Source: Streptomyces sp. MMG1533 | Lineage (GTDB): Bacteria; Actinomycetota; Actinomycetes; Streptomycetales; Streptomycetaceae | DNA: 64,000 nucleotides | Direction of reading: 5' to 3' | Assembly (NCBI RefSeq): GCF_001279775.1 | Contig: NZ_LGDG01000122.1 | Span: forward strand, 1-64,000 | Shown here: one piece after another, positions 27,321-35,931 of the stretch | Position numbering within the stretch: position 1 is the first letter of the stretch | Layout: every line of letters begins with the position of its first letter | Notes under the pieces: model-generated | Database searches by the model: none | Told to the model about the DNA's origin: nothing | Seen by the model: the letters and a program-made list of their open reading frames with translations, nothing else | Program-made: the position numbers and the translations under genes

Positions 27321-28693
27321 GGCCGCCCCGCACCGACGGCGGGCGACTGCTGCTCGTGCTGATCCTCGCCGCCGCCGTCACGACGTTCACGGCGACCGTG
27401 CCGCTGCTGCGCGACTGGTTCGACCTGCGGGTCTACCACGGGGCCGTGGACAGCTGGGTCCACCGCGGCGGACGGATCTACGACTACCGGGTGCCCGGGA
27501 CGACGTACGGCTTCACGTATCCGCCGTTCGCGGCGGTCGCCATGCTGCCGATGGCGCTGCTCGGCCTGCACGCCGCGATCGCCGTCGCCCTGCTGCTGAA
27601 CCTGGCGGCCCTGGCCGTGGTGCTGGGCATCCTCGCCGGTCCGGCCTGGCGGCGTCACGGCTGGTACGGCTGTGCCCTGGGCGCCTGTGCGCTCGCCTTG
27701 TTCGAGCCGCTGCGTGACACCTTCAGCTTCGGCCAGGTGAACGTCCTGCTGTTGGCGCTCGTGCTCGCCGACGCCCGGCTGCTCGCCACCGGCCGGGACC
27801 GCTGGGCGGGGGTCGGGATCGGGCTCGCCGCCGCGGTGAAACTCACCCCGGCGCTCTTCATCGGCCTGCTGCTGCTCGCCCGGCGTTGGCGGGCCGCCGC
27901 GGTCGCGACGGCCGTCACCGCCGCGGCGACGGTGTTCGCGGCCTGTGTGGCGCCCGACGCCTCGCGCTTCTACTGGACCGAGGCGATGTGGGACACGACC
28001 CGGGTGGGCCGTCTGGACTACGTCTCCAACCAGTCGCTCCAGGGAATCCTCGCCCGGCTGGGCACAACCGACCGCGCGGTGTGGGCCGGGGCGGTCCTCC
28101 TGGTCCTGGGCGTGTGGGCGATCCGCGCCCGCCGGGCGGTCGCCGCGGGGGAGTGGACGACGGCGTTCGCCCTCACCGGCCTGACCGCGTGTCTCGTCAG
28201 CCCGATCACCTGGGTGCACCACCTGGTGTGGCTGCTGCCGTCCTTCGCCGTGCTGGTCCGCGCCGGGCACCCGCGGCTCGCGGGCGCCCTGTACGCGGTG
28301 TTGTGCACGAGCGTGGTGTGGCTGTGGTTCGACGACGCGTCCGGCGTCGACGGTTTCCTCGGCGGCAACACGTACACCTGGATCACGCTCGGCCTGCTGG
28401 TGTGGCTGCCGGTCGGTCAACTCCGGGCCGAGCGGCCGACCTTCGTCCTCAGCGCAAGTGCGACGGCACCGGCGCCCAGCCCGGCGGCGCCGGTGATCGC
28501 GCCCGTCTGCGACCAGTCGGCCCCGCTCCCGTCCACGGGCGCCGCGGCCGAGGGCAGCGGGGCGGGCCCCGCCTGCGACCCGGCCCTCGGCGTCTCCAGG
28601 GAGCCGACCGGTTCGACCCGCCCGTCCGCGTCGAACCCCCAGTCGAGCAGTTCGCGGGCCTCCTCGTACACGGCGACGCCGCCGCCCGCCTGA
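27317..28693 (+). CDS. GT87/DUF2029 family membrane mannosyltransferase-like protein
   Basis: 458 residues, about nine to ten membrane segments up to residue 375, then a hydrophilic Ala/Pro/Ser-rich tail. DLRVYHGAVDSWVHRGGRIY, YGFTYPPFAAVAMLP, DTFSFGQVNVLLLALVLADA and AVKLTPALFIGLLLLARRW are hallmarks of the GT87 group (PimE-like). The last 92 codons overlap the 3' end of the convergent carboxypeptidase gene, and the tail may be functionally neutral. It starts inside the stop of the MptB-like gene (ATGA), so the pair probably works on the same glycan. Confidence 0.83.
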   Translation: MRPPRTDGGRLLLVLILAAAVTTFTATVPLLRDWFDLRVYHGAVDSWVHRGGRIYDYRVPGTTYGFTYPPFAAVAMLPMALLGLHAAIAVALLLNLAALAVVLGILAGPAWRRHGWYGCALGACALALFEPLRDTFSFGQVNVLLLALVLADARLLATGRDRWAGVGIGLAAAVKLTPALFIGLLLLARRWRAAAVATAVTAAATVFAACVAPDASRFYWTEAMWDTTRVGRLDYVSNQSLQGILARLGTTDRAVWAGAVLLVLGVWAIRARRAVAAGEWTTAFALTGLTACLVSPITWVHHLVWLLPSFAVLVRAGHPRLAGALYAVLCTSVVWLWFDDASGVDGFLGGNTYTWITLGLLVWLPVGQLRAERPTFVLSASATAPAPSPAAPVIAPVCDQSAPLPSTGAAAEGSGAGPACDPALGVSREPTGSTRPSASNPQSSSSRASSYTATPPPA

Positions 28694-29589
28694 GGGTTCA
28701 TCACCGTGACGACGAGCGTGCGCCCGCCCCGGCGGGCGGCGGCCACGAGCGTGTTGCCCGCCTTGCTGGTGTAGCCGTTCTTGATGCCGACCAGCCCCGG
28801 GTACGGCTCCACGCCGTCCTCGCCCGACAGCAGGCGGTTGGTGTTCCGGATCGGGTACGACCCTTTGGCGCCGTCCGGGAATCTCGCCTCGACCGTGCCG
28901 CAGTACCGCGCGAAGTCCGCGTTGCGCAGCCCCGCCCGGCCGAACACGGCGAGGTCGTACGCCGACGACACCTGGCCCGGCGTGTCGTACCCGTCCGGCG
29001 ACAGCACGCGCGTGTCGTGGGCGCCGAGGGAGCGGGCCTTGGCCTGCATGCGCGCGGCCGTGGAGCGCCAGCCGCCGCTCAGCTCGGCCAGCACGTGCAC
29101 GGCGTCGTTGCCGGAGTTGAGGAACACCCCGCGCCACAGGTCGGCGACCCGGTACGTGCGCCCCTCGACGACCCCGACCTGGCTGCTGCCGTCCCCGATG
29201 CCGGTCAGGTCCTTCTCCCGGACCGTGTGGCGGATGCCGCCCGGGAGGGCCGGCAGCACGGTGAGGGCGAACAGGGTCTTGAGCGTGCTGGCCGGCGGCA
29301 GCTTCCGGTGCGCGTTGTGCGCGGCCAGCACCTCACCGCTGCGGGCGTCGGCCACCAGCCACGACAGCGCGGACACGTGCGGTACTTCGGGAGCCCCGGC
29401 GCGGGGCCGGACCTGTGTGCCCGGATGGTCCAGCAGGGAGGGCTGCGGTGCCGCCACCCGCGGCCCGCCGGGTGCACGGGGGTCGGCCCCGGCACGGGCC
29501 GCCACGGCGGCCGGCGCCAGCGCGAGCAGGCCCGCCGCACAGATCGCGCAGGTTGACACCACGGCCCGGGAAGTCAATCCGATCGTCAT
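28417..29589 (-). CDS. D-alanyl-D-alanine carboxypeptidase (peptidase S11, DacC-like)
   Basis: 390 residues. Signal-peptide-like N-terminus (hydrophobic residues 8-30, AVAA), SxxK motif S101-TLK104, SxN motif S159-GN161, and K270-NG272 in GIKNGYTSKAGNT in place of KTG. A C-terminal hydrophobic segment (GAAGLGAGAVALAL) with a basic tail anchors it in the membrane. It trims pentapeptides in the cell wall. Its 3' 277 nt overlap the convergent GT87 gene. Confidence 0.9.
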   Translation of the reverse strand: MTIGLTSRAVVSTCAICAAGLLALAPAAVAARAGADPRAPGGPRVAAPQPSLLDHPGTQVRPRAGAPEVPHVSALSWLVADARSGEVLAAHNAHRKLPPASTLKTLFALTVLPALPGGIRHTVREKDLTGIGDGSSQVGVVEGRTYRVADLWRGVFLNSGNDAVHVLAELSGGWRSTAARMQAKARSLGAHDTRVLSPDGYDTPGQVSSAYDLAVFGRAGLRNADFARYCGTVEARFPDGAKGSYPIRNTNRLLSGEDGVEPYPGLVGIKNGYTSKAGNTLVAAARRGGRTLVVTVMNPQAGGGVAVYEEARELLDWGFDADGRVEPVGSLETPRAGSQAGPAPLPSAAAPVDGSGADWSQTGAITGAAGLGAGAVALALRTKVGRSARS

Positions 29590-29693
29590 ACCGCAAACGT
29601 AGGAACGGACCGGCCCCACACCGCGCTGCCCGGGCCGAGAGCGGGCTGCGAGCACCCGGATGCCACACGTCGGCGGGCGATTCGGGGGGCTCG

Positions 29694-30836
29694 TCAGCCG
29701 GTGGGAAGCGTCGGCTGGATCCTGCGCAGGAAGGTCGCGTTGTCCGGGGTTTCGCGCATGCGTTCCAGCAGGGTCTCCAGGCTGGGCCGGCCGTCGCGGG
29801 TCTGGAGGGCCCGGCGCAGACCGCGTACGGCGGTCAACTCTGCGGCAGAGAGCAGGAGTTCCTCGCGACGGGTGCCGGAGGGGTTGATCTCGACGGCCGG
29901 GAAGACGCGGCGGTCGGCGAGGTCGCGGCTGAGGCGCAGCTCCATGTTGCCGGTGCTCTTGAGCTCCTCGAAGTAGAAGTCGTCGGCACGGGAGCCGGTC
30001 TCCACCAGGGCGGTGGCGAGGATGGTGAGCGAGCCGCCCTCCTCGGCGAGGCGTGCGGCGCCGAAGAACCGCTTGGGGCCGATCAGCGCGGTCGCGTCGA
30101 CGCCGCCGCTCAGGGTGCGGCCACCGGCGGCGGCCGCGTTGTTGTGGGCCCGGCACAGCCGGGTCAGGGAGTCGAGCAGGATGACGACGTCCTCGCCCGC
30201 CTCGACGAGCCGCTTGGCCCGCTCGATGACGAGCTCGGCGAGGGCGGTGTGCTGCCGGGGCGCCTTGTCGAAGGTGGAGGCGTACACCTCGCCGCGCACG
30301 GAGCGCCGCATGTCGGTGACCTCCTCGGGGCGTTCGTCGAGCAGGACGACCATCAGCCGGGCCTCGGGGTGGTTGCCGGCCACGGCGGCCGCGATCTGCT
30401 GGAGGAGGACGGTCTTGCCGGTCTTGGGCGGGGCCACGATGAGGCCGCGCTGCCCCTTGCCGACGGGAGCGATCAGGTCGGTGACACGGCCGGTGAGCCC
30501 GGCTGCCGGGTGTTCGAGGCGCAGCCGCTCCTGCGGGTGCAGCGGGGTCAGGTCGCTGAAGTGGCGACGGCCCCGCTGCTCCTCGGGGCTGCGCCCGTTG
30601 ACCCGGGCGACCTCGGTGAGGGCGCGCTGGGTGCCGCGTACGCCGTCGACGTGGTCGCCCTTGCGCAGGCCGTACCGGCGGATCAGCTGAGGAGGGACCT
30701 GGAGGTCGGAGGGGGAGGGCAGGAGGTCCAGGGGGCGCAGGTGCCCCTTCCCGTTCGCGTCGATGTCGAGGACGCCGGTGGCGACCCGGGCCGGAGCCTG
30801 CTGCTGGACTGTGGGGTGTTCGAGTGTGGTGGTCAT
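29694..30836 (-). CDS. Short Rho transcription termination factor paralog
   Basis: 380 residues from the ATG at 30836; longer readings are unsupported. An OB-fold RNA-binding segment is at 18-75 (GVLDIDANGKGHLR, then IRRYGLRKGDHVDG), Walker A at 135-142 (APPKTGKT), Walker B and catalytic Glu region VVLLDERPEEVTDMRRSVRG, and the Q/R loops LSGGVDATALIGPKRFFGAA and ALVETGSRADDFYFEELKST. The long Arg-rich N-terminal insertion usual in actinobacterial Rho is absent. It is therefore a compact second Rho-like ATPase rather than the housekeeping one, which is inferred from size and context only. Confidence 0.88.
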   Translation of the reverse strand: MTTTLEHPTVQQQAPARVATGVLDIDANGKGHLRPLDLLPSPSDLQVPPQLIRRYGLRKGDHVDGVRGTQRALTEVARVNGRSPEEQRGRRHFSDLTPLHPQERLRLEHPAAGLTGRVTDLIAPVGKGQRGLIVAPPKTGKTVLLQQIAAAVAGNHPEARLMVVLLDERPEEVTDMRRSVRGEVYASTFDKAPRQHTALAELVIERAKRLVEAGEDVVILLDSLTRLCRAHNNAAAAGGRTLSGGVDATALIGPKRFFGAARLAEEGGSLTILATALVETGSRADDFYFEELKSTGNMELRLSRDLADRRVFPAVEINPSGTRREELLLSAAELTAVRGLRRALQTRDGRPSLETLLERMRETPDNATFLRRIQPTLPTG

Positions 30837-31083
30837 GAGGGTCGGTCCTTTCACGGACGGAAGTGCATGAGGCATGCGGAACAAGGAAGGGAGGAAGCCG
30901 CGAGGGGAGGCGGAGCGAAGACACGCCTCGGCGGCGGGAACAGCACCTCGGGTATGGCACAAGAAGCCCTCGACGAGGTGGTGCTGGGAAGCCGATGTGC
31001 CGACCGTGGATACGGTGGACGGTTCGGCTGGTTGAAGAGGAACTGGCACCGGCGCCCGGAACGGGGCGTACACGAGTGCTAGT

Positions 31084-31104
31084 CGCACTGTACCACGCAG
31101 TGCG
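31084..31104 (-). terminator. Small hairpin downstream of the methyltransferase gene
   Basis: CGCACTG (31084-31090) pairs with CAGTGCG (31098-31104) over a 7-nt loop. It lies 24 nt past the stop of the methyltransferase and upstream of rho. No T-tract follows, so it may be a terminator or part of the rho leader. The rest of the gap 30837-31127 shows only a short inverted repeat ACCGT-GGAT-ACGGT at 31003-31016. Confidence 0.4.
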
Positions 31105-31127
31105 CGGTCGGGTCTGTGATTCGGGAC

Positions 31128-31955
31128 TCAGCGGCCGGCCAGCAGGCCGTACAGGAGAGGGATGCGCGGCTCGGGCAGGCGCCACCAGCCGGACGGCGTA
31201 CGGACCATCTGCGGCCAGCGCTGCCAGGGCAGCTCATCGCTCTCCCGCAGTCGCCGCACGGTCAGTCCCACCCCCGTCAACGCGCCGACGACCTCTCCTA
31301 TTCCGTGCATCCACTCGTAGCTGTCGGTGGCGCCCTCGACGGCCGGGCCGTCGGTGTACGTGTGGGTCGCGTCCCGGCGCACGGGGCCGTCGCCGCCCAG
31401 GTAGTCGTGGCGCAGCAGCAGCTCGGGCCCCTCGCCGGGGGCGGGCTTGGGGCCCAGCGAGTTGAGCAGGGGGTGGAACTCGACGATGTACAACCGCGCT
31501 CCGGGCCGCAGGAGTCGAGCCACCACGCCGGCCCAGCGTTCCAGGTCGGGCAGGTAGCACAGGGCGCCCTTGCCGGTGTAGACGACGTCGAACTGCCGTC
31601 CCTCCAGGGCCTCGACGGCGTCGTAGACGTTCGCGCACACGTAACCGACGTCGAGCCCCGCCTTCGCTGCGATGCCGTTCGCCGCCGCCACGGACGCCTC
31701 GGAGAAGTCGAGGCCGACGGCCCGGGCGCCGCGCCGGGCGAAGGCGAGCGTCTCGGTGCCGAGGTGGCACTGCAGGTGGAGCACGTCGCGGCCGGCGAGC
31801 TCGCCGAGGTCGTCCCACTCGAAGGCGGCGAACCAGCGCTCGGGGTCGAGGTCCTGGTCGAGGCCGTAGAACCGGCTGGCGAGGTGGACGGGGGTGCGGG
31901 CGTCCCAGTTCGCCTGGTTGGCCCGCATCAGCCGAGCGTGCTCGTCGGTGGTCAT
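31128..31955 (-). CDS. Class I SAM-dependent methyltransferase
   Basis: 275 residues from the ATG at 31955. Motif I is VLHLQCHLGTETLAFARRGA, followed by an acidic AVGLDFSEASV; motif post-II FDVVYTGKGALCYLPDLERW and RPGARLYIVEFHPLLNS complete the fold. The Cys in LQCHLG is typical of this actinobacterial subgroup. Substrate unknown. It is divergent from the SDR gene with a 148-nt gap. Confidence 0.88.
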   Translation of the reverse strand: MTTDEHARLMRANQANWDARTPVHLASRFYGLDQDLDPERWFAAFEWDDLGELAGRDVLHLQCHLGTETLAFARRGARAVGLDFSEASVAAANGIAAKAGLDVGYVCANVYDAVEALEGRQFDVVYTGKGALCYLPDLERWAGVVARLLRPGARLYIVEFHPLLNSLGPKPAPGEGPELLLRHDYLGGDGPVRRDATHTYTDGPAVEGATDSYEWMHGIGEVVGALTGVGLTVRRLRESDELPWQRWPQMVRTPSGWWRLPEPRIPLLYGLLAGR

Positions 31956-32103
31956 GACGGCATCCAACCGTGAACGGTCCCGGAATACCAGCCATACGAA
32001 CCCCCGATGGCCCTTCGCCGACGCATTTCTTGTTCTCGCCAAAGGCCCTCCCTACGCTGCCACCACCGCACTACGGCGGCACGGGACAAGGGACTTGCCA
32101 ATC

Positions 32104-32874
32104 ATGGGTCGACTGGCCGGGAAAATCGCCTTCATCAGTGGGACGGGAGCCGGAATAGGCCGGGCCGCCGCGCTGGTATTCGCGGCGGAAGGCGCCACCG
32201 TATTCGGCTGTGACATCGATGAGCGGAGCGCGGCCGAGACCGTGGAACTCGTCGAGAAGGCCGGGGGAGTCATGCGCTCTTTCGCTCCGGTGGACCTGTC
32301 CACCGAGGAGGGGGCCCGGGAGTGGGTCGAAGCCGGAATAGCGGCCCTCGGCGGGCTCGACATCCTCTACAACAACGCGTCCGCCCTGCGCAACGGCCCG
32401 TTCGAGACGCTGTCGGCGGAGGACTGGTACTTCACGATCAGGAACGAGCTGGACATCCCCTACTTCTGCACGCGGGCCGCCTGGCCGCACCTGATCGCGC
32501 GCGGCGGCGGGGCCGTCCTGAACGTCGCCTCCGTGGCCGCCGTACGGGGCGCGCCCTTCATGCCGATGGTGCCGCACGGCGCCGCCAAGGGCGGGGTGCT
32601 GGCGATGAGCAAGCATCTGTGCGCGGCCGGCGCCCCGCATCGCATCCGCGTCAACACCGTCGCCCCGGGCATGATCCGCACCGCCGCGACCGCATCCTTC
32701 CTCGACGACCCGGACGGGCCCAGGGAGCATCTGGAGGCGCGGATTCCCGTGGGGCGGGTCGGTGAGCCGGAGGACATCGCGCGCGTGGCGGCCTTCCTGT
32801 GCTCCGACGAGGCCGCGTTCGTCAACGGTGCCAACCTCATGGTCGACGGCGGCGACAGCGCGATGGCGGGCTGA
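32104..32874 (+). CDS. SDR-family oxidoreductase
   Basis: 256 residues from the ATG at 32104. The cofactor motif is SGTGAGIG (12-19) in a Rossmann fold, NNASALRNGPFE is the NNAG equivalent, NVASVAAVRG carries the catalytic Ser. The YxxxK position reads HGAAKGG, a His instead of Tyr, so the classical mechanism is in doubt; the substitution occurs in some SDR subfamilies as far as I recall. The C-terminus NGANLMVDGG is normal. It is followed 6 nt later by a VOC gene and then an MFS transporter. Confidence 0.88.
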   Translation: MGRLAGKIAFISGTGAGIGRAAALVFAAEGATVFGCDIDERSAAETVELVEKAGGVMRSFAPVDLSTEEGAREWVEAGIAALGGLDILYNNASALRNGPFETLSAEDWYFTIRNELDIPYFCTRAAWPHLIARGGGAVLNVASVAAVRGAPFMPMVPHGAAKGGVLAMSKHLCAAGAPHRIRVNTVAPGMIRTAATASFLDDPDGPREHLEARIPVGRVGEPEDIARVAAFLCSDEAAFVNGANLMVDGGDSAMAG

Positions 32875-32880
32875 GCGGCC

Positions 32881-33294
32881 GTGACCCTCCGACTCGACCA
32901 CGTGGGCGTCAACGTACGCGACCTGGCCGCGCAAACCGCCTGGTACCAGAGCGCCTTGGGGCTGAAGACCGTCTTCGAGTTCCGTCTCGACGGGCCCGGT
33001 CTGAGCGCCGTGGTCCTGGAGCATCCGCACGGCTGGCGCGTCGAGCTGCTCGCCCGGCCGGGTTCGGTACCCGGGCCGAGACCACCGGACCCGGTCACGG
33101 CCGTACTCACCGAGGGCTACGGGCATTTCGCGGTCACGACCCCTGAACTCGATCCCGTCTACGGCGCTTTGGTGGCCCATGGGGCGGCCGAGGTCATGAA
33201 ACCCGGGCCGTCTCCCGAGCCGGGAGTGCGTATGGCCTGGGTCGGCGACCCCGAGGGAAATCTGATCGAACTCATAGAGAAGAAGACGGAGTGA
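32881..33294 (+). CDS. VOC-family protein (methylmalonyl-CoA epimerase/dioxygenase-like)
   Basis: 137 residues from the GTG at 32881. RLDHVGVNVRDLAAQTAWYQ has the first metal-ligand His, and the end VRMAWVGDPEGNLIELIEKK has the terminal Glu. This is a single two-module VOC chain, so a metal-dependent lyase, isomerase or dioxygenase is possible. It sits between an SDR and an MFS exporter with minimal gaps, so all three are probably co-expressed. Confidence 0.85.
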   Translation: MTLRLDHVGVNVRDLAAQTAWYQSALGLKTVFEFRLDGPGLSAVVLEHPHGWRVELLARPGSVPGPRPPDPVTAVLTEGYGHFAVTTPELDPVYGALVAHGAAEVMKPGPSPEPGVRMAWVGDPEGNLIELIEKKTE

Positions 33295-33305
33295 GGGCAC
33301 GCGCA

Positions 33306-34829
33306 ATGACGGATTTGATCACCTTGAAAAGACTGGACCGTGGAACGCTCATAGCGTGCTGTCTCGCCGTCGCGGCGGCCCAGTTGTGCATTACCGTTCC
33401 CTCGCCCATCAACGGGGAAATCCAGGCCGCATTCGGTGCCTCGGGTTCCCAGGTCGCCTGGGTCACCTCCGCGTTCATTCTCCCGACCGCCATTCTCGAG
33501 CTGAATTTCGGCGTGGTGGGCGACCTCTTCGGACGCAAACGCCTGCTGGTGCTCGGCGGACTGGCCCTCGCCCTCGGTGAACTCCTCAACGCCACCGCCC
33601 AGAACATCACGATGCTCTGGGTGGGCCAGGCCGTCGCGGGCATAGGGGCCGCGGCCCTCTTCCCCAGCTCCCTGGCGGTGATCGCGGCTGCCACTCCCGA
33701 GGAGAAGGACCGGGCCAAGGCGGTCTCGACCTGGGCGCTCAGTATCTCCCTCGCCTCGGCCCTGGGCCCGCTGTCCTCCGGTGTGCTCGCCACGGTCGCC
33801 GACTTCCGCTGGGCGTTCGTGCCTCCGGTCGTCCTGGGCCTGGTGGTCGCCGTGGCCTGCGCGAAGCTGGTCACCGACTCCAGGGCGCCCGAGGGGCGGG
33901 CACTGGACTGGACGGGACAGATCACCGTCGCCGTCGGCCTGACCGCCCTGCTCTGGGGCATCATCGAGGGCGGCGAGCGTGGGTGGAGCAGTCCGGCGAT
34001 CGTGGGTTCGCTGACCCTGGCCGTGGTGGCGCTGGTCGCGTTCGTGGTCGCGGAGAAGCGCGCAGTCTCCCCGATGTTCAACCTCGACCTGCTGAAGATC
34101 CCGTCGTTCGCCGCGGCAGCCGTGGTCGCACTCGCCGGGATGTTCGGTTTCATCGGCACCGCGTACTGCGTCTCGATCCGCCTCGGCGCCGTGATGCACC
34201 TCAGCGCCCTACGGGCCGGAATGCCGTTCGTGATCCTGCAGTTGGTCCCGCTCCTGCTGGCCCCCGTGCTGAGCAGGATGCTCACCCGCCTGGACGCCCG
34301 CTGGCTCCTGATGGGCGGTCTGCTGCCCATGGCGGCAGGCCAGTTCTGGATCGCCGCGCTCCCGATCACCACCACCTCCCTCGCCGCGTTCATCGGCCCG
34401 GTGCTGCTGCTCGGCATCGGCTTCATCTGCGTCGTGTCGTCCCTGACCTCCGCCGCGGTCAACGCCGTACCGATCCACATGACGGGCATGGCCAGCGGTG
34501 CCACCAGCCTGGTGCGCGAGTTCGGTCAGGGGCTCGGACCGGCCGTCATCAGCACGATCGCGATGAGCGCCGCGTCCACCGCACTGGTCGGCAAGCTCAG
34601 TGGCGCGGACGCGGGCATGGAGGCGGCCGCAGGCCCCCTCGCCGTCGTCAACGCGGGCAGCGACAGTGCCCGGGCCGCCGCCCAGACCGCCCTCGGCCAC
34701 GGCATGGCGGTCGGCGTGGTGATCTGCGGCTGTGCCTCCCTGCTCGGGGCCGTGGTCACGCTGCTGCTGGTCCGCAAGAACACCGCGCGTTCGACGGTGG
34801 AGGCGGCGGTGCAGCCCGCGTCCGTCTAG
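33306..34829 (+). CDS. MFS multidrug transporter (DHA2/EmrB type, 14 TMS)
   Basis: 507 residues from the ATG at 33306 with GAGGG upstream; a GTG at 33291 overlapping the VOC stop is an alternative. About 14 hydrophobic segments, motif A GDLFGRKRLLVLGGLALALG, and the motif C region SLASALGPLSSGVLATV. The family exports drugs or metabolites using the proton gradient. It ends the SDR-VOC-MFS unit. Confidence 0.9.
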   Translation: MTDLITLKRLDRGTLIACCLAVAAAQLCITVPSPINGEIQAAFGASGSQVAWVTSAFILPTAILELNFGVVGDLFGRKRLLVLGGLALALGELLNATAQNITMLWVGQAVAGIGAAALFPSSLAVIAAATPEEKDRAKAVSTWALSISLASALGPLSSGVLATVADFRWAFVPPVVLGLVVAVACAKLVTDSRAPEGRALDWTGQITVAVGLTALLWGIIEGGERGWSSPAIVGSLTLAVVALVAFVVAEKRAVSPMFNLDLLKIPSFAAAAVVALAGMFGFIGTAYCVSIRLGAVMHLSALRAGMPFVILQLVPLLLAPVLSRMLTRLDARWLLMGGLLPMAAGQFWIAALPITTTSLAAFIGPVLLLGIGFICVVSSLTSAAVNAVPIHMTGMASGATSLVREFGQGLGPAVISTIAMSAASTALVGKLSGADAGMEAAAGPLAVVNAGSDSARAAAQTALGHGMAVGVVICGCASLLGAVVTLLLVRKNTARSTVEAAVQPASV

Positions 34830-34898
34830 CCGACGCCGCACCTGAGAGGCCGGGGCCCCGCCCCGGCCTCTCTTTTCGTGCGACTCGTGCGAACGGCA

Positions 34899-34925
34899 TG
34901 TCGATTCCGCGGCCCCTCGTTCGTC
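34899..34925 (+). promoter_or_regulatory. ECF42-type sigma promoter ahead of the decayed DGPF/sigma locus
   Basis: TGTCGA (34899-34904), 17 nt, CGTC (34922-34925), followed by GGTGGAGTG. This is the -35/-10 pair of the ECF42 group as I recall it (TGTCGA and CGA/TC). The ATG of the DGPF remnant lies 32 nt downstream. An identical arrangement recurs at 35685-35711. Confidence 0.7.
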
Positions 34926-34957
34926 GGTGGAGTGCAGGAAGCTCACCGGGCGGACCC

Positions 34958-35690
34958 ATGAAGTACATGCTGCTCGTCTGCGGTGACGACACGGCCGACG
35001 CCTCGGGCATGCCCCCGTCGAGCCCTGGGCCGAGGGGCTCGGCGACCGCCGCGTACGACTGCACCGCCGATCGCATACGGGCGAACCTGTGCGCCGAGGC
35101 CATCCGGCCGGCCCGCGTCCTGACCCGGCTCATGCCGGACGAGCCCGAGGTGCTCGGCCTGCTCGCCCTCCTGCCGCTGCACGACGCCCGCCGGGCCACG
35201 CGCGTGGACGCGGCCGGCGATCCGGTGAGCCTGGAGGACCAGGACCGTACGGCGTGGGACCGGGGGAGGCCGAGGAGGGCGCCGGCCTGCTGGAGAACGC
35301 TCTGCGGCGCGGGCGCCCCGGGCCGTACCAGAGCCAGGTTGCCGTCGCCGCCTGCCACACCACCGCTCCCACGGCCGCGGAGACCGACTGGGCCGACATC
35401 GCCGGGCTGTACGGCGAACTGCAGCGGTTCGTGCCGTCGGCCGTGGTCCGCCTCGACCGTGCGGTGGCCGTCGGCATGGCCGAGGGCCCCAGGCGGGCCT
35501 CGCGCTGGTGGCGGAACTGGAAGGCGAGGGCGAACCGGCCGGCTACCACCTGCTGCCCGCCACCGGCGCCGACCTGCTGCGCCGCGCCGGGCGCCCGGGG
35601 GAGGCGGCCGAGGCGTACGAGCGAGCGGTGGAGCTCGTGGAGAGCGAAGCGGAGCGGCGGATCCTGGCACGGCGGCTCGCGGAGTGTCGA
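34958..35690 (+). pseudogene. Decayed DGPF (YCII) and ECF42 sigma factor genes, fused and frameshifted
   Basis: The ATG at 34958 starts MKYMLLVCGDDTADA, the N-terminus of a DGPF/YCII protein, with VEPWAEGLGDRRV in the next frame. At about 35060 it changes to the C-terminal TPR-like half of an ECF42 sigma factor: DRIRANLCAEAIRPARVLTR and LGLLALLPLHDARRATRVDA in one frame, LLENALRRGRPGPYQSQVAV and TDWADIAGLYGELQRF in a second, then EPAGYHLLPATGADLLRRAG and SEAERRILARRLAECRS in a third. At least two frameshifts and one deletion, including sigma regions 2 and 4, have removed function. Confidence 0.75.
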
Positions 35691-35711
35691 TCCGCGCAGC
35701 GGCCGTTCGTC
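35685..35711 (+). promoter_or_regulatory. Second ECF42-type promoter
   Basis: TGTCGA (35685-35690), 17 nt, CGTC (35708-35711) and GGTGGAGTG repeat the arrangement at 34899. The segment lies at the very end of the decayed sigma gene. It is followed by GGAGG (35739-35743) and an ATG at 35749, so a target gene once started here. Confidence 0.65.
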
Positions 35712-35748
35712 GGTGGAGTGACCGCAGCTCACACCACTGGAGGTTCCG

Positions 35749-35931
35749 ATGACCGCCCTCGCACGAACGTCTCGCGCACGCAGGATCCGGCAGTTCCTCG
35801 CCCTCCCCTGCCTCCCGGGCGCGGCGCCGACCGGCCGAAGGCACCCGCCCTCCCCGACCCGTAGACGCGCACCGGGCACCCCCGACGTCTGGCCGGTGGG
35901 GCTCCGCCTGGGCTGCTGCCCGGCGTTGTGA
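35749..35931 (+). CDS. Short ORF after the ECF42 promoter, probably a gene remnant
   Basis: 60 codons starting MTALARTSRARRIRQFLALP with a good ribosome site (TGGAGG 5 nt before). It is Arg/Pro-rich and resembles no family I know. It may be the start of a lost ECF42 target, or a short leader. I do not assign a function. Confidence 0.25.
   Translation: MTALARTSRARRIRQFLALPCLPGAAPTGRRHPPSPTRRRAPGTPDVWPVGLRLGCCPAL

Noticed and set aside
33159..34504. Two minus-strand readings over the MFS gene
   Set aside because: Antisense to a clean 14-TMS transporter; Ser/Arg/Thr bias of shadow frames.
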